Shown: positions 10,111 through 19,240, counted from the stretch's first letter. The stretch: 64,000 nucleotides of DNA from Pseudomonas sp. B21-028 (GCF_024749045.1 NZ_CP087184.1:3596001-3660000); one strand, 5' to 3'. Notes: a model not told the origin generated them from the sequence alone. Translations and numbers: made by a program.

Positions 10111-10398
10111 GTGCTGATGCTCCCTACTACAAATAAAGGTAAGTCAAAGGTTTAGCTTCAATATGATTTGGCTGCGACAAATGGAGGTTAGTCCAGAGCC
10201 TTGCTGCATAGTTTCCGGTTAATTCGTGCGATCACAAGGGGGTATCGCTTCAAACTCGGTTGAAGGCACGACGACCATGAAAAATAAAAAAGTTCCATTC
10301 ACGAGCAAAAGAAATCAGAATCGGCGCCGATAGTAGGGTGTCGACCAAAAAAGCTGGCGACATCTCTATAGTTGATGTAGCCATTTGCGAGGTGAGCA
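10111..10398. other. divergent intergenic region gnd / small coiled-coil gene
   Basis: 288 bases with A-rich runs around 10278-10312 and no supported gene. It should contain the gnd operon promoter on the minus strand and the promoter of the 57-residue gene on the plus strand. No operator could be assigned. Confidence 0.5.
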
Positions 10399-10572
10399 AT
10401 GGACCCAGTCGTTACCGCACGTCCTCCCCAAACCCTTTACGTGACCATTCGTCGCGACGAATTGCGCCTTCTCAAGGAAGAACGCGATCTGCTGCTCGAT
10501 GAAGTGACCCAGTTGCGCATGCAGCTGCAGCATGCCCAACTGTCTCATCAGGGCCAGGCCCTGGCTCGATAA
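10399..10572 (+). CDS. 57-residue coiled-coil protein
   Basis: An ATG preceded by GAGGTGAGCA opens a 57-codon frame ending in TAA. After a short N-terminal strand (TLYVTIRRDE) it is one charged amphipathic helix with regular Leu spacing (LRLLKEERDLLLDEVTQLRM), as in a small dimeric coiled coil. Codon use is typical of the neighbours. It is flanked by gnd (divergent) and a REP element. It may bind a partner protein as an adaptor or regulator, but nothing in the sequence shows which. The gene call is fairly good; the function is unknown. Confidence 0.6.
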   Translation: MDPVVTARPPQTLYVTIRRDELRLLKEERDLLLDEVTQLRMQLQHAQLSHQGQALAR

Positions 10573-10578
10573 TCACCT

Positions 10579-10668
10579 TAGGAGCCTGCGATCTTTTGAT
10601 CTTGATCTCGCTGAGATTCAAGTGTAAATGGAAAGATCGCAGCCTCGCTCCGCTTGGCAGCTCCTACG
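10579..10668. repeat. REP element of family 3 (GCTGCGATCTTTTGATC type)
   Basis: TAGGAG followed by CCTGCGATCTTTTGATCTT on the left, and AAGATCGCAG then GCTCCTAC on the right, form an imperfect inverted repeat of about 90 bases. This differs from the two other REP families in the window and is seen once. It lies just after the 57-residue gene. Confidence 0.8.
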
Positions 10669-10872
10669 ACAATATCCTTGCACCCGGCAGGGATACCCCT
10701 TCGCCACACGTGCTTTCGCACCCAGGCCAGCGTTCTCCAAGCGAGAAACTCACAAAGTTTTCACAACACTCTCGGGATACTCCCGACCTTTAGGGTGCTC
10801 GGCGCATGCCTGCGGTTACCAATCCGGTGCCAACAGCTTCGTCGGTGTAGATAAAAAAGGCTGGAGCGCTTG

Positions 10873-12612
10873 ATGAGTCTGTTCAAACGCAGCAAAACGA
10901 CTGCGAAAGGTTTCGACTGGGCCGGGTTCGGCTGGCTTTTCCTATTCTTCTGGTATTTCTCGGGCATTACTCAACTGCTTATCCTGTTGAGCGATACGTC
11001 CGGCTTCTCCGGATTTCGCCAGGCATTCATCATGAGTGCGGTGTGGCTGGCGCCCATGTTGCTTTTCCCTGCCCGGACCCGTCTGCTCGCCGCACTGATC
11101 GGTGTAGTGCTGTGGGCCTGCTCCATGGCCAGCCTGGGTTATTTCTTCATCTATCAGCAGGAATTCTCCCAAAGCGTCATCTTCATCATGTTCGAATCGA
11201 ACGTGGCTGAAGCCGGCGAGTACATGACGCAGTATTTTGCCTGGTGGATGGTGCCGGCGTTCCTCGCTCATACCGCAGTGGCTTATTTCCTCTGGACGCG
11301 CCTGCGTCCGGTGTACCTGCCTCGCGGCCAGGCTCTGGTAGCCGCAGTGGTGATCCTCGGCGCCGTCATCGGCTACCCGCTTGTCAAGCAGACCCAGCGC
11401 ACCGGTTCCCTGGCCGGCGGCCTGGAAAAATTCGAAGACCGTATCGAGCCGGCCGTGCCTTGGCAGATGCTGGTGGCATACCGTCGCTATGGCGAGCAGT
11501 TGGCCAACATGCAAGGCATGTTGCACAGTACCAGCAAGATCAAGCCGCTGCGCAACCTCAAGGACACCATGGCCAACCAGCCGGCGACCCTGGTGCTGGT
11601 GATCGGTGAGTCCACCAACCGTCAGCGCATGAGCTTGTATGGCTACCCGAGGGAGACTACGCCGGAGCTGGACAAGCTCAAGGACCAACTGGCGGTTTTC
11701 GACAATGTGATTACGCCACGCCCGTACACCATCGAGGCGCTGCAACAAGTGCTGACATTCGCCGACGAGCAGAATCCGGACCGGTACCTGACGACCCCTT
11801 CGCTGGTCAGCATGATGAAGCAGGCGGGCTACAAGACCTTCTGGATCACCAACCAGCAGACCATGACCAAGCGCAACACCATGCTCACCACGTTCTCCCA
11901 GCAGGCCGATGAGCAGGTGTACCTGAACAACAACCGCAACCAGAACGCCGCGCAGTACGATGGCGACGTGATTGCTCCGTTCAACAAGGCCCTGGCCGAT
12001 ACCGCACCGCGCAAGTTGATCGTGGTGCACCTGCTCGGCACTCACATGAGCTACCAGTACCGTTACCCACCAACCTTCAACAAGTTCACCGACCGCCAGG
12101 GCGTACCGGCGGGCCTGCGTGACGATCAGGTGCCTACCTACAACAGCTACGACAACGCAGTGCTGTACAACGATTTCGTGGTTTCCAGCCTGATCAAGGA
12201 CTACGCCAAGAGCGACCCCAACGGCTTCCTGTTGTACCTGTCGGACCACGGTGAAGACGTGTTCGACTCAGCGGGTCACTCCACCCTGGGCCGCAACGAA
12301 GGCAAGCCCACCGCGCCGATGTACACCATTCCATTCATGGCCTGGGCATCGCCCAAGTGGCGTGAAACCCATGACTGGAACTTTGCCGGCGACCTGTCAC
12401 GGCCTTACAGCAGTTCTGAGCTGATCCATACCTGGGCAGACCTGGCGGGCTTGAGTTTCGATGAACTGGACCGCAGCAAGAGCCTGGTCAGTACCGACTT
12501 CCTGGCCCGACCGCTGTTGATCGGCAATCCCTATCAACGCCAGCACAAGGCGCTGATCGACTTCAGCCTGATGCAGTCCAAGGCGCCAGCGGTCAAGGTG
12601 GTGCAGCAGTAA
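10873..12612 (+). CDS. cptA: CptA-type phosphoethanolamine transferase
   Basis: The 579-residue inner-membrane protein has about five N-terminal membrane segments (to about residue 170) and a periplasmic alkaline-phosphatase-like sulfatase domain. In the domain VIGESTNRQRMSLYGY gives a metal-ligand Glu (about 246), the RPYTIEALQQVL segment carries the likely phosphoryl-accepting Thr (about 286), and YLSDHGEDVFD is the distal metal site. This family moves phosphoethanolamine from phosphatidylethanolamine to lipopolysaccharide: EptA to lipid A, CptA to core heptose. The RPYTIE..LQQVLTFAD pattern fits CptA better than EptA. The ATG at 10873 follows GGAG at a normal distance and is preferred to the TTG one codon earlier. 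It stands alone, with a REPIN after its stop. Confidence 0.85.
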   Translation: MSLFKRSKTTAKGFDWAGFGWLFLFFWYFSGITQLLILLSDTSGFSGFRQAFIMSAVWLAPMLLFPARTRLLAALIGVVLWACSMASLGYFFIYQQEFSQSVIFIMFESNVAEAGEYMTQYFAWWMVPAFLAHTAVAYFLWTRLRPVYLPRGQALVAAVVILGAVIGYPLVKQTQRTGSLAGGLEKFEDRIEPAVPWQMLVAYRRYGEQLANMQGMLHSTSKIKPLRNLKDTMANQPATLVLVIGESTNRQRMSLYGYPRETTPELDKLKDQLAVFDNVITPRPYTIEALQQVLTFADEQNPDRYLTTPSLVSMMKQAGYKTFWITNQQTMTKRNTMLTTFSQQADEQVYLNNNRNQNAAQYDGDVIAPFNKALADTAPRKLIVVHLLGTHMSYQYRYPPTFNKFTDRQGVPAGLRDDQVPTYNSYDNAVLYNDFVVSSLIKDYAKSDPNGFLLYLSDHGEDVFDSAGHSTLGRNEGKPTAPMYTIPFMAWASPKWRETHDWNFAGDLSRPYSSSELIHTWADLAGLSFDELDRSKSLVSTDFLARPLLIGNPYQRQHKALIDFSLMQSKAPAVKVVQQ

Positions 12613-12634
12613 CCGCAAAACAATCGCGTAACTT

Positions 12635-12727
12635 ATGTGGGAGCGGGCTTGCTCGCGAAGGGGCCGCGTCAGTCAACCTAATCATTGGCTGACCTACCGC
12701 CTTCGCGAGCAAGCCCGCTCCCACAGG
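12635..12727. repeat. REPIN of family 1, GCGGGCTTGCTCGC variant
   Basis: Left arm TGTGGGAGCGGGCTTGCTCGC and matching inverted right arm ending GCTCCCACAGGG surround a spacer of about 50 bases. It lies between the ends of the convergent cptA and acetyltransferase genes. Confidence 0.88.
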
Positions 12728-12746
12728 GTCCGACACAGTCAGTTTT

Positions 12747-13241
12747 TTACAGAGGCTTGGTCCAGAACAGCATGCGACCGTGGGCCGGGTCGAACATGCC
12801 AGCGGCGAAGCCGAACTTCGAATAGCTGGCCTGGGCCACGGCATTGCCTTCCAGCACCTCCAGGGTGATCTTGCAGCAACCGCGCTGACGCGCGATGTCC
12901 TCGACTTTCTGCAGCATCTTCTGGCTCAGGCCCAACCCGCGAAACGCCTTCATGACAGCAACGTCATGGATATTCACCAGCGGACGGCAGGCAAAGGTCG
13001 AAAAACCTTCGAAACAATTGACCAGCCCCGCCGGCTCGCCGTTGACGAATGCCAGCACGCTGAACGCGTGGGGGCGCTTGGCCAGTTCCTCCGGCAGGTG
13101 CAGCAAGACTTCGGCCGACAGCGACTGGCCACCACCCATGGGGTCTTCCGCATAGCCGTTGAGGACGTGACAGATCGCTTCGGCGTGAACCGGATTGGTA
13201 TAGCTGGCTTGCAGTACGAGAACGTCCTTGGCTTCTTCCAT
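12747..13241 (-). CDS. GNAT family N-acetyltransferase
   Basis: The 164-residue protein has the GNAT fold. The acetyl-CoA pyrophosphate loop motif is seen as FRGLGLSQKML, followed by the C-terminal LEVLEGNAVAQASYSKFGF typical of GCN5-related acetyltransferases. The substrate is not visible. The start at 13241 follows AAGGTC; the frame continues upstream, but those residues overlap the upstream ATPase gene in composition unlike a protein. It lies 68 bases downstream of the ZapE-like ATPase on the same strand and may be co-transcribed. Ordinary length; no anomalies. Confidence 0.85.
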   Translation of the reverse strand: MEEAKDVLVLQASYTNPVHAEAICHVLNGYAEDPMGGGQSLSAEVLLHLPEELAKRPHAFSVLAFVNGEPAGLVNCFEGFSTFACRPLVNIHDVAVMKAFRGLGLSQKMLQKVEDIARQRGCCKITLEVLEGNAVAQASYSKFGFAAGMFDPAHGRMLFWTKPL

Positions 13242-13309
13242 GACCTTGCATCTCTCTTCGCGGATACGGCGGGTAGGTACCGACAGAGGGGGCCGTCGGT
13301 GGGTAGAGG

Positions 13310-14431
13310 TCAGGCGAACTGACCGAAACGTTGCATCTGCATTTCCTGGAGCCGACTGAGGGTACGGCGAAACGGAAATTGCAGGTAGCCCTGGGTATAC
13401 AACTGATCCATGGGCACCTCGGCCGACAGGTACAGCGGCACCTTGCGATCGTAGCATTCGTCGATCAGGGCAATGAAGCGTCGCACACCGTCATCGTGGA
13501 CCGACAGTTGCGGCAGCTCGCGATCCCCCGCCTCGACCCGCTCGACACCGTCTTCCGTACCACGGGCAATACGTCCTTCGCGCTGCTCGGCACTCAGGCA
13601 GGGCACGTCGCTGAGCAGGATAACCTTGTAGCGGTCGCACAGCCCCATGAAATCCAGGGCCGAGAACGGCTGCTCGCACAACTCCAGGTAGCGGCTCCAG
13701 AGCACTGTGTCGCTGGCCTTGAACGGCTCCAGCAGGCGATGGCCGACTTGCACCGGACCGGCGCTGGACTGCTGCCCTGCACTCAACCGTTCGAAAACCG
13801 CCCCCAACGGGTCCGGCTGTCCGGCTTCCCGTAGCCAATAGCGCTGCTGCACCGCGCCCGGGTGCTGGCGGTGATCCTGCCAGCCGTTCACCGGCACGAC
13901 TTGCATGTGTTGCTTGATCGCCGTGATGGTCGGCAGGAACCGTTCACGGTTGTGGCCGTTGGCATAGAGTTCCTCGGGTGGCAGGTTCGAGGTGCTCACT
14001 ATCACCATGCCCAGCTCGAACATGACCTGGAACAGGCGCCCGAGGATGATGGCATCACCAATGTCAGTGACGAACAACTCATCGAAACACAGTACCCGCA
14101 CTTCCCGGCTCAGCTCCCTGGCCAGGGCCTGCAACGGGTCCGGCGTGCCCGTGAGCTGGAACGAACGCTGGTGCACCCAGGCCATGAAGTGATGGAAATG
14201 CTGACGACGGGCCGGAACCTGGAGACTTTCATGGAAACGGTCCATCAGCCAGGTCTTGCCACGCCCCACGGGCCCCCAGAGATACACCCCCTTGATCGAC
14301 TTGCTTCCCTCATGCAGCGCCTTGTGGCATTGCTCCAGGGTCATGATCGCCAACTCCTGGGCCTCATCCTGGACAAAACCGTGATGTTCGATGGCGTGCT
14401 GCCAGGCACTCAAGGGGGAGTCGAAAGTCAT
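13310..14431 (-). CDS. ZapE/AFG1-type ATPase
   Basis: The 373-residue protein carries Walker A GPVGRGKT (53-60) and Walker B VLCFDELFVTD (about 113-123), with the AFG1 signature between them (HHFMAWVHQ). ZapE is a cell-division ATPase that binds FtsZ at the inner membrane; the AFG1 family also includes mitochondrial quality-control ATPases. Pseudomonads can carry two ZapE-like genes, and this one has no division genes around it, so it may be the second copy. The start at 14431 gives the expected N-terminus (MTFDSPLSAW); no strong ribosome site is visible. The family is sure, the exact role is not. Confidence 0.88.
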   Translation of the reverse strand: MTFDSPLSAWQHAIEHHGFVQDEAQELAIMTLEQCHKALHEGSKSIKGVYLWGPVGRGKTWLMDRFHESLQVPARRQHFHHFMAWVHQRSFQLTGTPDPLQALARELSREVRVLCFDELFVTDIGDAIILGRLFQVMFELGMVIVSTSNLPPEELYANGHNRERFLPTITAIKQHMQVVPVNGWQDHRQHPGAVQQRYWLREAGQPDPLGAVFERLSAGQQSSAGPVQVGHRLLEPFKASDTVLWSRYLELCEQPFSALDFMGLCDRYKVILLSDVPCLSAEQREGRIARGTEDGVERVEAGDRELPQLSVHDDGVRRFIALIDECYDRKVPLYLSAEVPMDQLYTQGYLQFPFRRTLSRLQEMQMQRFGQFA

Positions 14432-14510
14432 GCGGCCCGGGTCCGGAAGAGGAAGGGGCTGAGTATGCCATGCCGGACAATGAACGATCACGCGAACCGA
14501 GCATGGGACT

Positions 14511-14662
14511 TGTGGCGAGGGGATTTAGCGAAACGTCGCACCGCCCCGCTGGGTCGCGCAGCGGCCCTAAAACCTGGCAGCACGGTGTGTCAGGCAGTAT
14601 GTCTGGGGGCGCTTCGCACCCCAGCGGGGCGGTGCGACGTTTCGATAAATCCCCTCGCCACA
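14511..14662. repeat. REPIN of family 2 (GTGGCGAGGGGATTTAGCG type)
   Basis: The left arm GTGGCGAGGGGATTTAGCGA continues into AACGTCGCACCGCCCCGCTGGG; the inverted copy ends AAATCCCCTCGCCACA. The inner halves (AGCGGGGCGG) also pair. The whole can form a long interrupted hairpin of about 150 bases. Related copies are at 15883, 48124 and, reduced, at 56400. Confidence 0.9.
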
Positions 14663-14676
14663 GGAGCTGGCTCCTT

Positions 14677-15018
14677 TTAAATCGAGATATCCAGCCGGCT
14701 GATCTTGCCCTGCTCATCGAGCCGGAAGGTGTACCGCAACTCCAGCGGACTGCCAGGGAACGTCCCCGAGATCAGGTTGTGGACCAGCACCTTGCCCGTG
14801 CGTTGCTGCACGTTGAGCACTTCGACCCGTGGCTGGAAGCGGCGGGAAGTGTCTTCCATCCATTGGATGATGGCCTGGGTGCCAGCCCGGTGCTGGCCCT
14901 CATCGAACACATTGGCATCCTCGGCAAAGAAACGGGTCACCGCCGAGCTGTCACGGGCATTGGCGGCCGCGATGTAGCCAGCGATGGCCGGGGCCAGGGA
15001 AGAGACGGGATTGGACAT
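14677..15018 (-). CDS. SnoaL/NTF2-like small protein
   Basis: The 113-residue protein has the cone-like NTF2 pattern: an N-terminal helix (IAGYIAAANARD), FFAEDANVFDEG, then alternating strands ending RYTFRLDEQGKISRLDI. Members of this fold bind small hydrophobic ligands, and some are isomerases or hydrolases; no catalytic pair is obvious. AAGGAGCCGTACC precedes the ATG. It lies 51 bases downstream of a YafY-type regulator on the same strand and may be its target or partner. Function beyond the fold is not visible. Confidence 0.8.
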   Translation of the reverse strand: MSNPVSSLAPAIAGYIAAANARDSSAVTRFFAEDANVFDEGQHRAGTQAIIQWMEDTSRRFQPRVEVLNVQQRTGKVLVHNLISGTFPGSPLELRYTFRLDEQGKISRLDISI

Positions 15019-15069
15019 GGTACGGCTCCTTGTTTTATCGACCTGGCGCCATGCTAAAACAGCCTCATG

Positions 15070-15786
15070 TCAGTTCTTGTCAGGAGTGAAGCGCCCGGTG
15101 TCGTCCAGTTGCATCGACTTCATCCAGGCCCGCAGCAAGTCGCTGCGCCTGCCGGGATAACGCTCACCTTGCTCGGTTGCCGAGGCAATCCGGTCGGTGC
15201 GAAAGGTTCGATAGGCGCCCCGCAGTTCGCACCAGGCCACCACCACCCGCGCCTCGTTGAAAAAACCCAGGGCCAGGGGCCAGATCAGCCGCTGGCTCGG
15301 CGTGTTGTTCACGTCGGCGTAATCGATGTGCAACTTCGCCTGAGTACGGATTGCCTGGCGATACACGTTCAGTTCCACCGTATTCTGCGGATACCCATAC
15401 CCCGGCGGACCGGGCAACACCGTAGGATTGCGCAAGGCGTCCCGGACATCGGGGGCCAACACCGCGGCGACCTTCGCCAAGGCATCGGCGGCCGCTTTGC
15501 CCAACACCTCATCGCCGCGCTGATCCACGTAGCGCAAACCCAGGACAATGGCTTCGATTTCATCGGCGGTGAACATCAGTGGCGGCAGGAACAGGCCACT
15601 GCGCAATACGTAGCCGATGCCCGCCTCCCCCTGGATCGGCGCCCCAAGGGCGGTCAGCTCGGCAATGTCGCGGTAGAGCGTGCGCTCGGACACCTTCAAC
15701 TCTGCCGCCAATGTCGCTGCGGTGGCCGGGCAGCGCTTGCCGCGCAAGACTTGCAACAAAGTGAGCAGCCGAGTGGTACGGGACAC
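15070..15786 (-). CDS. YafY-type transcriptional regulator (HTH + WYL)
   Basis: The 238-residue regulator begins MSRTTRLLTLLQVLRGKR and has an N-terminal winged helix (HTH_11; VSERTLYRDIAEL is the recognition helix) and a C-terminal WYL-type ligand-binding domain (about 140-238). The GTG start at 15786 gives the usual family N-terminus and has GGAT upstream; a TTG three codons earlier is less likely. YafY regulators sense small ligands or nucleic acids and usually control adjacent genes. Here the next gene on the strand is the NTF2-like protein, so the two probably form a unit. Confidence 0.85.
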   Translation of the reverse strand: MSRTTRLLTLLQVLRGKRCPATAATLAAELKVSERTLYRDIAELTALGAPIQGEAGIGYVLRSGLFLPPLMFTADEIEAIVLGLRYVDQRGDEVLGKAAADALAKVAAVLAPDVRDALRNPTVLPGPPGYGYPQNTVELNVYRQAIRTQAKLHIDYADVNNTPSQRLIWPLALGFFNEARVVVAWCELRGAYRTFRTDRIASATEQGERYPGRRSDLLRAWMKSMQLDDTGRFTPDKN

Positions 15787-15882
15787 GATGGGCAATCCAG
15801 ATGAAAAAAGTTGCTGCAGATTAGCAGAGGCTGTTGTCAGAAACTGTCAGGAGCCCAGCGTCTATCTGGATTTGGAGTACTT

Positions 15883-16045
15883 GGTGGCGAGGGGATTTAG
15901 CGAAACGTCGCACCGCCCCGCTGGGCTGCGAAGCGGCCCTAAATACTCACGCCTCGATATACCAGACAGATTGAGTCGCCTGTTCTGGGGCTGCTGCGCA
16001 GCCCAGCGGGGCGGTGCGACGTTTCGCTAAATCCCCTCGCCACAG
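15883..16045. repeat. REPIN of family 2
   Basis: Two inverted arms GTGGCGAGGGGATTTAGCG / CGCTAAATCCCCTCGCCAC enclose inner inverted halves CCGCCCCGCTGGG / CCCAGCGGGGCGG and a central spacer. It is intact and very similar to the copy at 14511. It lies in the divergent gap between the YafY gene and the lipoprotein gene. Confidence 0.9.
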
Positions 16046-16107
16046 GGTTCTTCGCTTGCCTTTGGGTGTGAGTTATCGTGACCAAAATTTATCGTGAGAG
16101 TACGCCC

Positions 16108-16578
16108 ATGCGCAGAATCCCCGGCCTGTTCCTTTTACTGACACTGCTCAGCCTCAGTGCCTGCGCCCTCTTCCCGCACCGCGACCCGCTGAACATCAAC
16201 GTGGTCGGCATCGAACCCTTGCCCAGCCAGGACCTGGAGATGCGCTTTGCCGTGAAGCTGCGCCTGCAGAACCCCAACGAAACCGCTATCGAATACAACG
16301 GCGTGGCGCTGGACCTGGAGGTCAACGACCGCACGCTGGCGACCGGGGTCAGCGATCAGAGCGGCTCCATTCCACGCTACTCCGAAGCGGTCTTGAGCGT
16401 CCCCGTGAGCATTTCGGCCTTTTCGGTGCTGCGCCAGACCCTGGGCCTGAGCCAGGTCCAGGGCCTGGATAACCTGCCCTATGTGCTCAAGGGCAAACTC
16501 TCCGGAGGATTGTTCGGCACCATGCGCTTCGTCGACCGCGGAACCCTAGATTTGCCGGGGTCCGCGGCAACCTGGTGA
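16108..16578 (+). CDS. LEA type 2 (WHy domain) lipoprotein
   Basis: The 156-residue protein has a lipoprotein signal peptide with lipobox LSAC (cleavage before about Cys19), then a WHy/LEA-2 domain (NINVVGIEPLPSQDLEMRF, LRLQNPNETAIEYNGVALDL). The WHy domain is found in desiccation- and stress-related proteins and may protect envelope proteins. It should be lipid-anchored in the periplasm. The ATG at 16108 begins a clean signal peptide and is preferred to the GTG at 16078. It converges on the nitrilase gene, with one base between stops. Confidence 0.85.
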   Translation: MRRIPGLFLLLTLLSLSACALFPHRDPLNINVVGIEPLPSQDLEMRFAVKLRLQNPNETAIEYNGVALDLEVNDRTLATGVSDQSGSIPRYSEAVLSVPVSISAFSVLRQTLGLSQVQGLDNLPYVLKGKLSGGLFGTMRFVDRGTLDLPGSAATW

Positions 16579-16579
16579 T

Positions 16580-17503
16580 TCAAGCGGTGAACCGCACGCC
16601 GGGCCGGGCCCGCTCGTCCACCACCAGTTCGAACACGTCCGGCCTGGCGTAATGACCGACCACGTCATAGTCATAACGGGCCCGCACCAGCTCATCGGTG
16701 TCGATTTCGGCGGTCAATAACCCCGCCGCGTTTTTCAACGGCCCGGCCAGCACATCTCCCATGGGACCGATGATCACACTGCCACCAGCGATCAATGGAC
16801 GCTCCGCCGGCCAGTGCTCGACATCGATGCCCAGTGCCTGAGGCGAGGCCTGGACCTGACAGGCACTGACCACAAAGCATCGCCCCTCATGGGCTATGTG
16901 ACGCATGGTCACCTGCCACATCTCCCGCTCATCCACCGTTGGCGCACACCAGACCTCCACGCCCTTGGCATACATCGCGGTGCGCAGCAGCGGCATCATG
17001 TTTTCCCAGCACACCGCCGCGCCGACCCGCCCGACCTGGCTGTCGATCACCGGCAACGTCGAACCATCGCCCTTGCCCCAGATCAGCCGCTCGGTGCCGG
17101 TGGGCATCAGCTTGCGATGCTTGGCCACCAGCCCCGCATCGGGTTCGAAGTACAGCGCCGTGCAATACAGGGTGCTGCCGGCCCGTTCGATGACGCCCAG
17201 CACCAGACTGGCCCTCGTGCGCGCCGAAAGGCCGGCCAACGCCTCGGTTTCGACACCCGGTACGTCGATGGCGTTGGCAAAGTAGCGGGCGAATGCCTCA
17301 CGCCCCTCCGGCAGCCGGTAACCCAGTCGGGTCCCGAACCCCTCACCCTTGGGATAGCCACCCAACAGCGCTTCGGGCATCACCACCAGGCGAGCGCCGG
17401 CCTGGCGTATGGCGTCTTCGTAGGAAAGGATCTGCGCCAGTGTCTCCTCCTTGCCACCTGGCAAGGAACCGATCTGCAGGGCAGCCACAATGGATTTTGG
17501 CAT
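16580..17503 (-). CDS. nitrilase-superfamily carbon-nitrogen hydrolase
   Basis: The 307-residue enzyme shows the nitrilase catalytic triad: Glu44 in [14 protein letters not shown], Lys131 in KHRKLMPT and Cys165 in [11 protein letters not shown]. The CWEN sequence after the Cys fits true nitrilases (nitrile to acid plus ammonia) better than amidases (usual CYD or CWD). It is cytoplasmic and should form spiral oligomers. A LysR regulator is divergently transcribed from the 86-base gap upstream, the usual arrangement for an inducible enzyme and its activator. The natural substrate is not determined by the sequence. Confidence 0.88.
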   Translation of the reverse strand: MPKSIVAALQIGSLPGGKEETLAQILSYEDAIRQAGARLVVMPEALLGGYPKGEGFGTRLGYRLPEGREAFARYFANAIDVPGVETEALAGLSARTRASLVLGVIERAGSTLYCTALYFEPDAGLVAKHRKLMPTGTERLIWGKGDGSTLPVIDSQVGRVGAAVCWENMMPLLRTAMYAKGVEVWCAPTVDEREMWQVTMRHIAHEGRCFVVSACQVQASPQALGIDVEHWPAERPLIAGGSVIIGPMGDVLAGPLKNAAGLLTAEIDTDELVRARYDYDVVGHYARPDVFELVVDERARPGVRFTA

Positions 17504-17589
17504 GGGTGTTCAACTCCTTGGTCATCAGGTGTTGCTGATTCTCAGGCGTCGGCCGATCATGAATAAAGCCCAATACATTGCTAAACGAT

Positions 17590-18498
17590 ATGAGCCCCAT
17601 GAATATCGCCAATCTTGATCTCAACCTGCTCAAGACCTTCGAAGCCCTGCACGACGAATCCAGCGCCAGCCGCGCCGCGTTGCGCCTGGGGGTGACCCAG
17701 TCGGCCATCAGCGCGGCGCTGCGCAGGCTGCGCAATGTGTATGGCGATCAACTGTTCGTGCGCACCGGTCGAGGCCTGGCGCCGACGCTGCGAGCCAATC
17801 AACTCAAGCCCGTGATCAGCGAGGCCTTGGACAAGTGCCGCCAGAGCCTGGCGATGATCGATCCGGATACCAATCATTACGACGGCCGCTCGGTCATCGT
17901 CGGCCTGTCCGACGACTTCGAACTGGCCTACGGGCGTCGGCTGATCGAGGAAGTGGCGCGACGGGCGCCGGGGTTACGCCTGATCTTTCGCCAGACCCAC
18001 AGCCAGATCGTCGGTCGCAACCTGATGGAGCGCAATTTCGACCTGGCGATCACGGCGGGTGGTTTCACGGAACGGCTGCTCAGCCGCCAGGTATTGGGTG
18101 AAGGCGATTATGCCTGCCTGGTCGACCCGGCCAGCCTGGAGGAAGACCAGCAGACCCTCAGCCTGGAGGCGTTCGTGGGCCGCGAACATCTGCTGGTGTC
18201 ATCGGGTGGCTTCATCGGCATCACCGACGAGGGACTGGCCGGGCTCGGTTTGAGCCGGAAGGTGTGTGCCTCGACCACGCATTTTGCCGCGTTGCCGTTT
18301 CTGCTCAAGGGCAGCCGCGCCGTGGCGACCATTCCGGGGCATGCGGCGCGGGCCATTGCCGCGTTCGGTGGCCTGGCGTTGCTGCCCTGCCCCCTCGCCT
18401 TGCCACGTTATCCCATCGAACTGGGATGGCGCACCCACACCCAGATGGATCCGGCGGTGGTCAAGGTTCGCGAGGCCATCGTCAGGACCTTTGCGTGA
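17590..18498 (+). CDS. LysR-type transcriptional regulator
   Basis: About 302 residues: an N-terminal winged helix-turn-helix (LNLLKTFEALHDESSASRAA, then GVTQSAISAALRRLR) and a C-terminal LysR substrate-binding domain (about 95-302). ATGs at 17590 and 17599 are both possible; neither has a strong ribosome site. It is divergent from the nitrilase gene, and the shared 86-base gap should hold the LysR box. It probably controls the nitrilase in response to its substrate or product (inference from arrangement). Confidence 0.9.
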   Translation: MSPMNIANLDLNLLKTFEALHDESSASRAALRLGVTQSAISAALRRLRNVYGDQLFVRTGRGLAPTLRANQLKPVISEALDKCRQSLAMIDPDTNHYDGRSVIVGLSDDFELAYGRRLIEEVARRAPGLRLIFRQTHSQIVGRNLMERNFDLAITAGGFTERLLSRQVLGEGDYACLVDPASLEEDQQTLSLEAFVGREHLLVSSGGFIGITDEGLAGLGLSRKVCASTTHFAALPFLLKGSRAVATIPGHAARAIAAFGGLALLPCPLALPRYPIELGWRTHTQMDPAVVKVREAIVRTFA

Positions 18499-18501
18499 GG
18501 T

Positions 18502-18762
18502 CTATTTGTTGGTGGCCATCAGCCGATTGACCTCACTGCGCACCATGTTGGCGTATTCCGGAGGCGACATGCCGTCCAGTTCGGCACGTACCCATTCGGC
18601 CCATTTGCCTTTGCGCTTGGAGCGCTCGCCAAACAACCGGGCAGCGTCGCCCTTGGCCTTGCCCAGGTTGTTCTGCCACAACTCGAACAGTCGGGATTTT
18701 TCGTCTTCCAGCGCGGCACGCTCGGCCAGCGGCTTGTCAGCCAGATTGAAACTCATGGACAT
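18502..18762 (-). CDS. conserved small charged protein (86 aa)
   Basis: The 86-residue product is highly charged and helical (ERAALEDEKSRLFELWQNN, GERSKRKGKWAEWVRAEL) with no signal peptide. A second in-frame ATG two codons after the first is an equally good start. It converges on the LysR gene with only three bases between stops, and faces the DUF883 gene divergently. I do not recognise a named family; small proteins of this kind are usually annotated as hypothetical in Pseudomonas. Codon use is normal. Confidence 0.6.
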   Translation of the reverse strand: MSMSFNLADKPLAERAALEDEKSRLFELWQNNLGKAKGDAARLFGERSKRKGKWAEWVRAELDGMSPPEYANMVRSEVNRLMATNK

Positions 18763-18915
18763 TACCTGTTGCGTAAATAGGCGACATCTTACACCTTGCG
18801 GGATAACGTCTTAACCCTCATTTAGACTTGGCCTACTGACAACACCGGTCACTGCAACTTTTGCACAAGCGCAACACTCCACTGTTCACGGTAATCATCA
18901 GCAAGGAGTAACCCG

Positions 18916-19233
18916 ATGGCTCGTAGACCCACCGCGCAAGCGAACGGAGAGCAGATCAAGGATCAAGTGTTCAGTGAATTGAAGGCCTTGATCGAAGAGT
19001 CGGAAAAACTGCTCAAGAGCAGCGAGTCACTGGTCGGTGAAGATGCCGAAAGCCTGCGGGGTCAGATCTCCCAGAAACTGCAGCAGGCCCTGGATTCGGT
19101 CTCCAGCGCACGAGAACGTACCCGGCCCATGGTCGATGCCACTGAACTCTACATCGGCGGCCATCCCTGGCAAACCGTGGCGGTTTCCGCCGGTTTCGGG
19201 CTGGTGGTGGGCTTGTTGCTCGGAAGGCGTTAA
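18916..19233 (+). CDS. DUF883 (ElaB/YqjD-type) membrane-anchored protein
   Basis: The 105-residue protein has a long charged helical region (about 10-75) and one C-terminal membrane helix (VAVSAGFGLVVGLLLGRR) ending in two Arg. This is the DUF883 plan; ElaB and YqjD of E. coli bind ribosomes at the inner membrane in stationary phase. AAGGAGTAACCCG is a strong ribosome site. The spaced Gly in the membrane segment may allow helix packing. The gene stands alone and is followed directly by a REPIN. Confidence 0.88.
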   Translation: MARRPTAQANGEQIKDQVFSELKALIEESEKLLKSSESLVGEDAESLRGQISQKLQQALDSVSSARERTRPMVDATELYIGGHPWQTVAVSAGFGLVVGLLLGRR

Positions 19234-19240
19234 GCAACAA

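Noticed and set aside
10111..10398. HexR operator upstream of gnd
   Set aside because: No convincing TTGT/ACAA palindrome was found.
14511..14662. riboswitch or small RNA
   Set aside because: The structure is explained by a REPIN of family 2, with copies elsewhere in the window.
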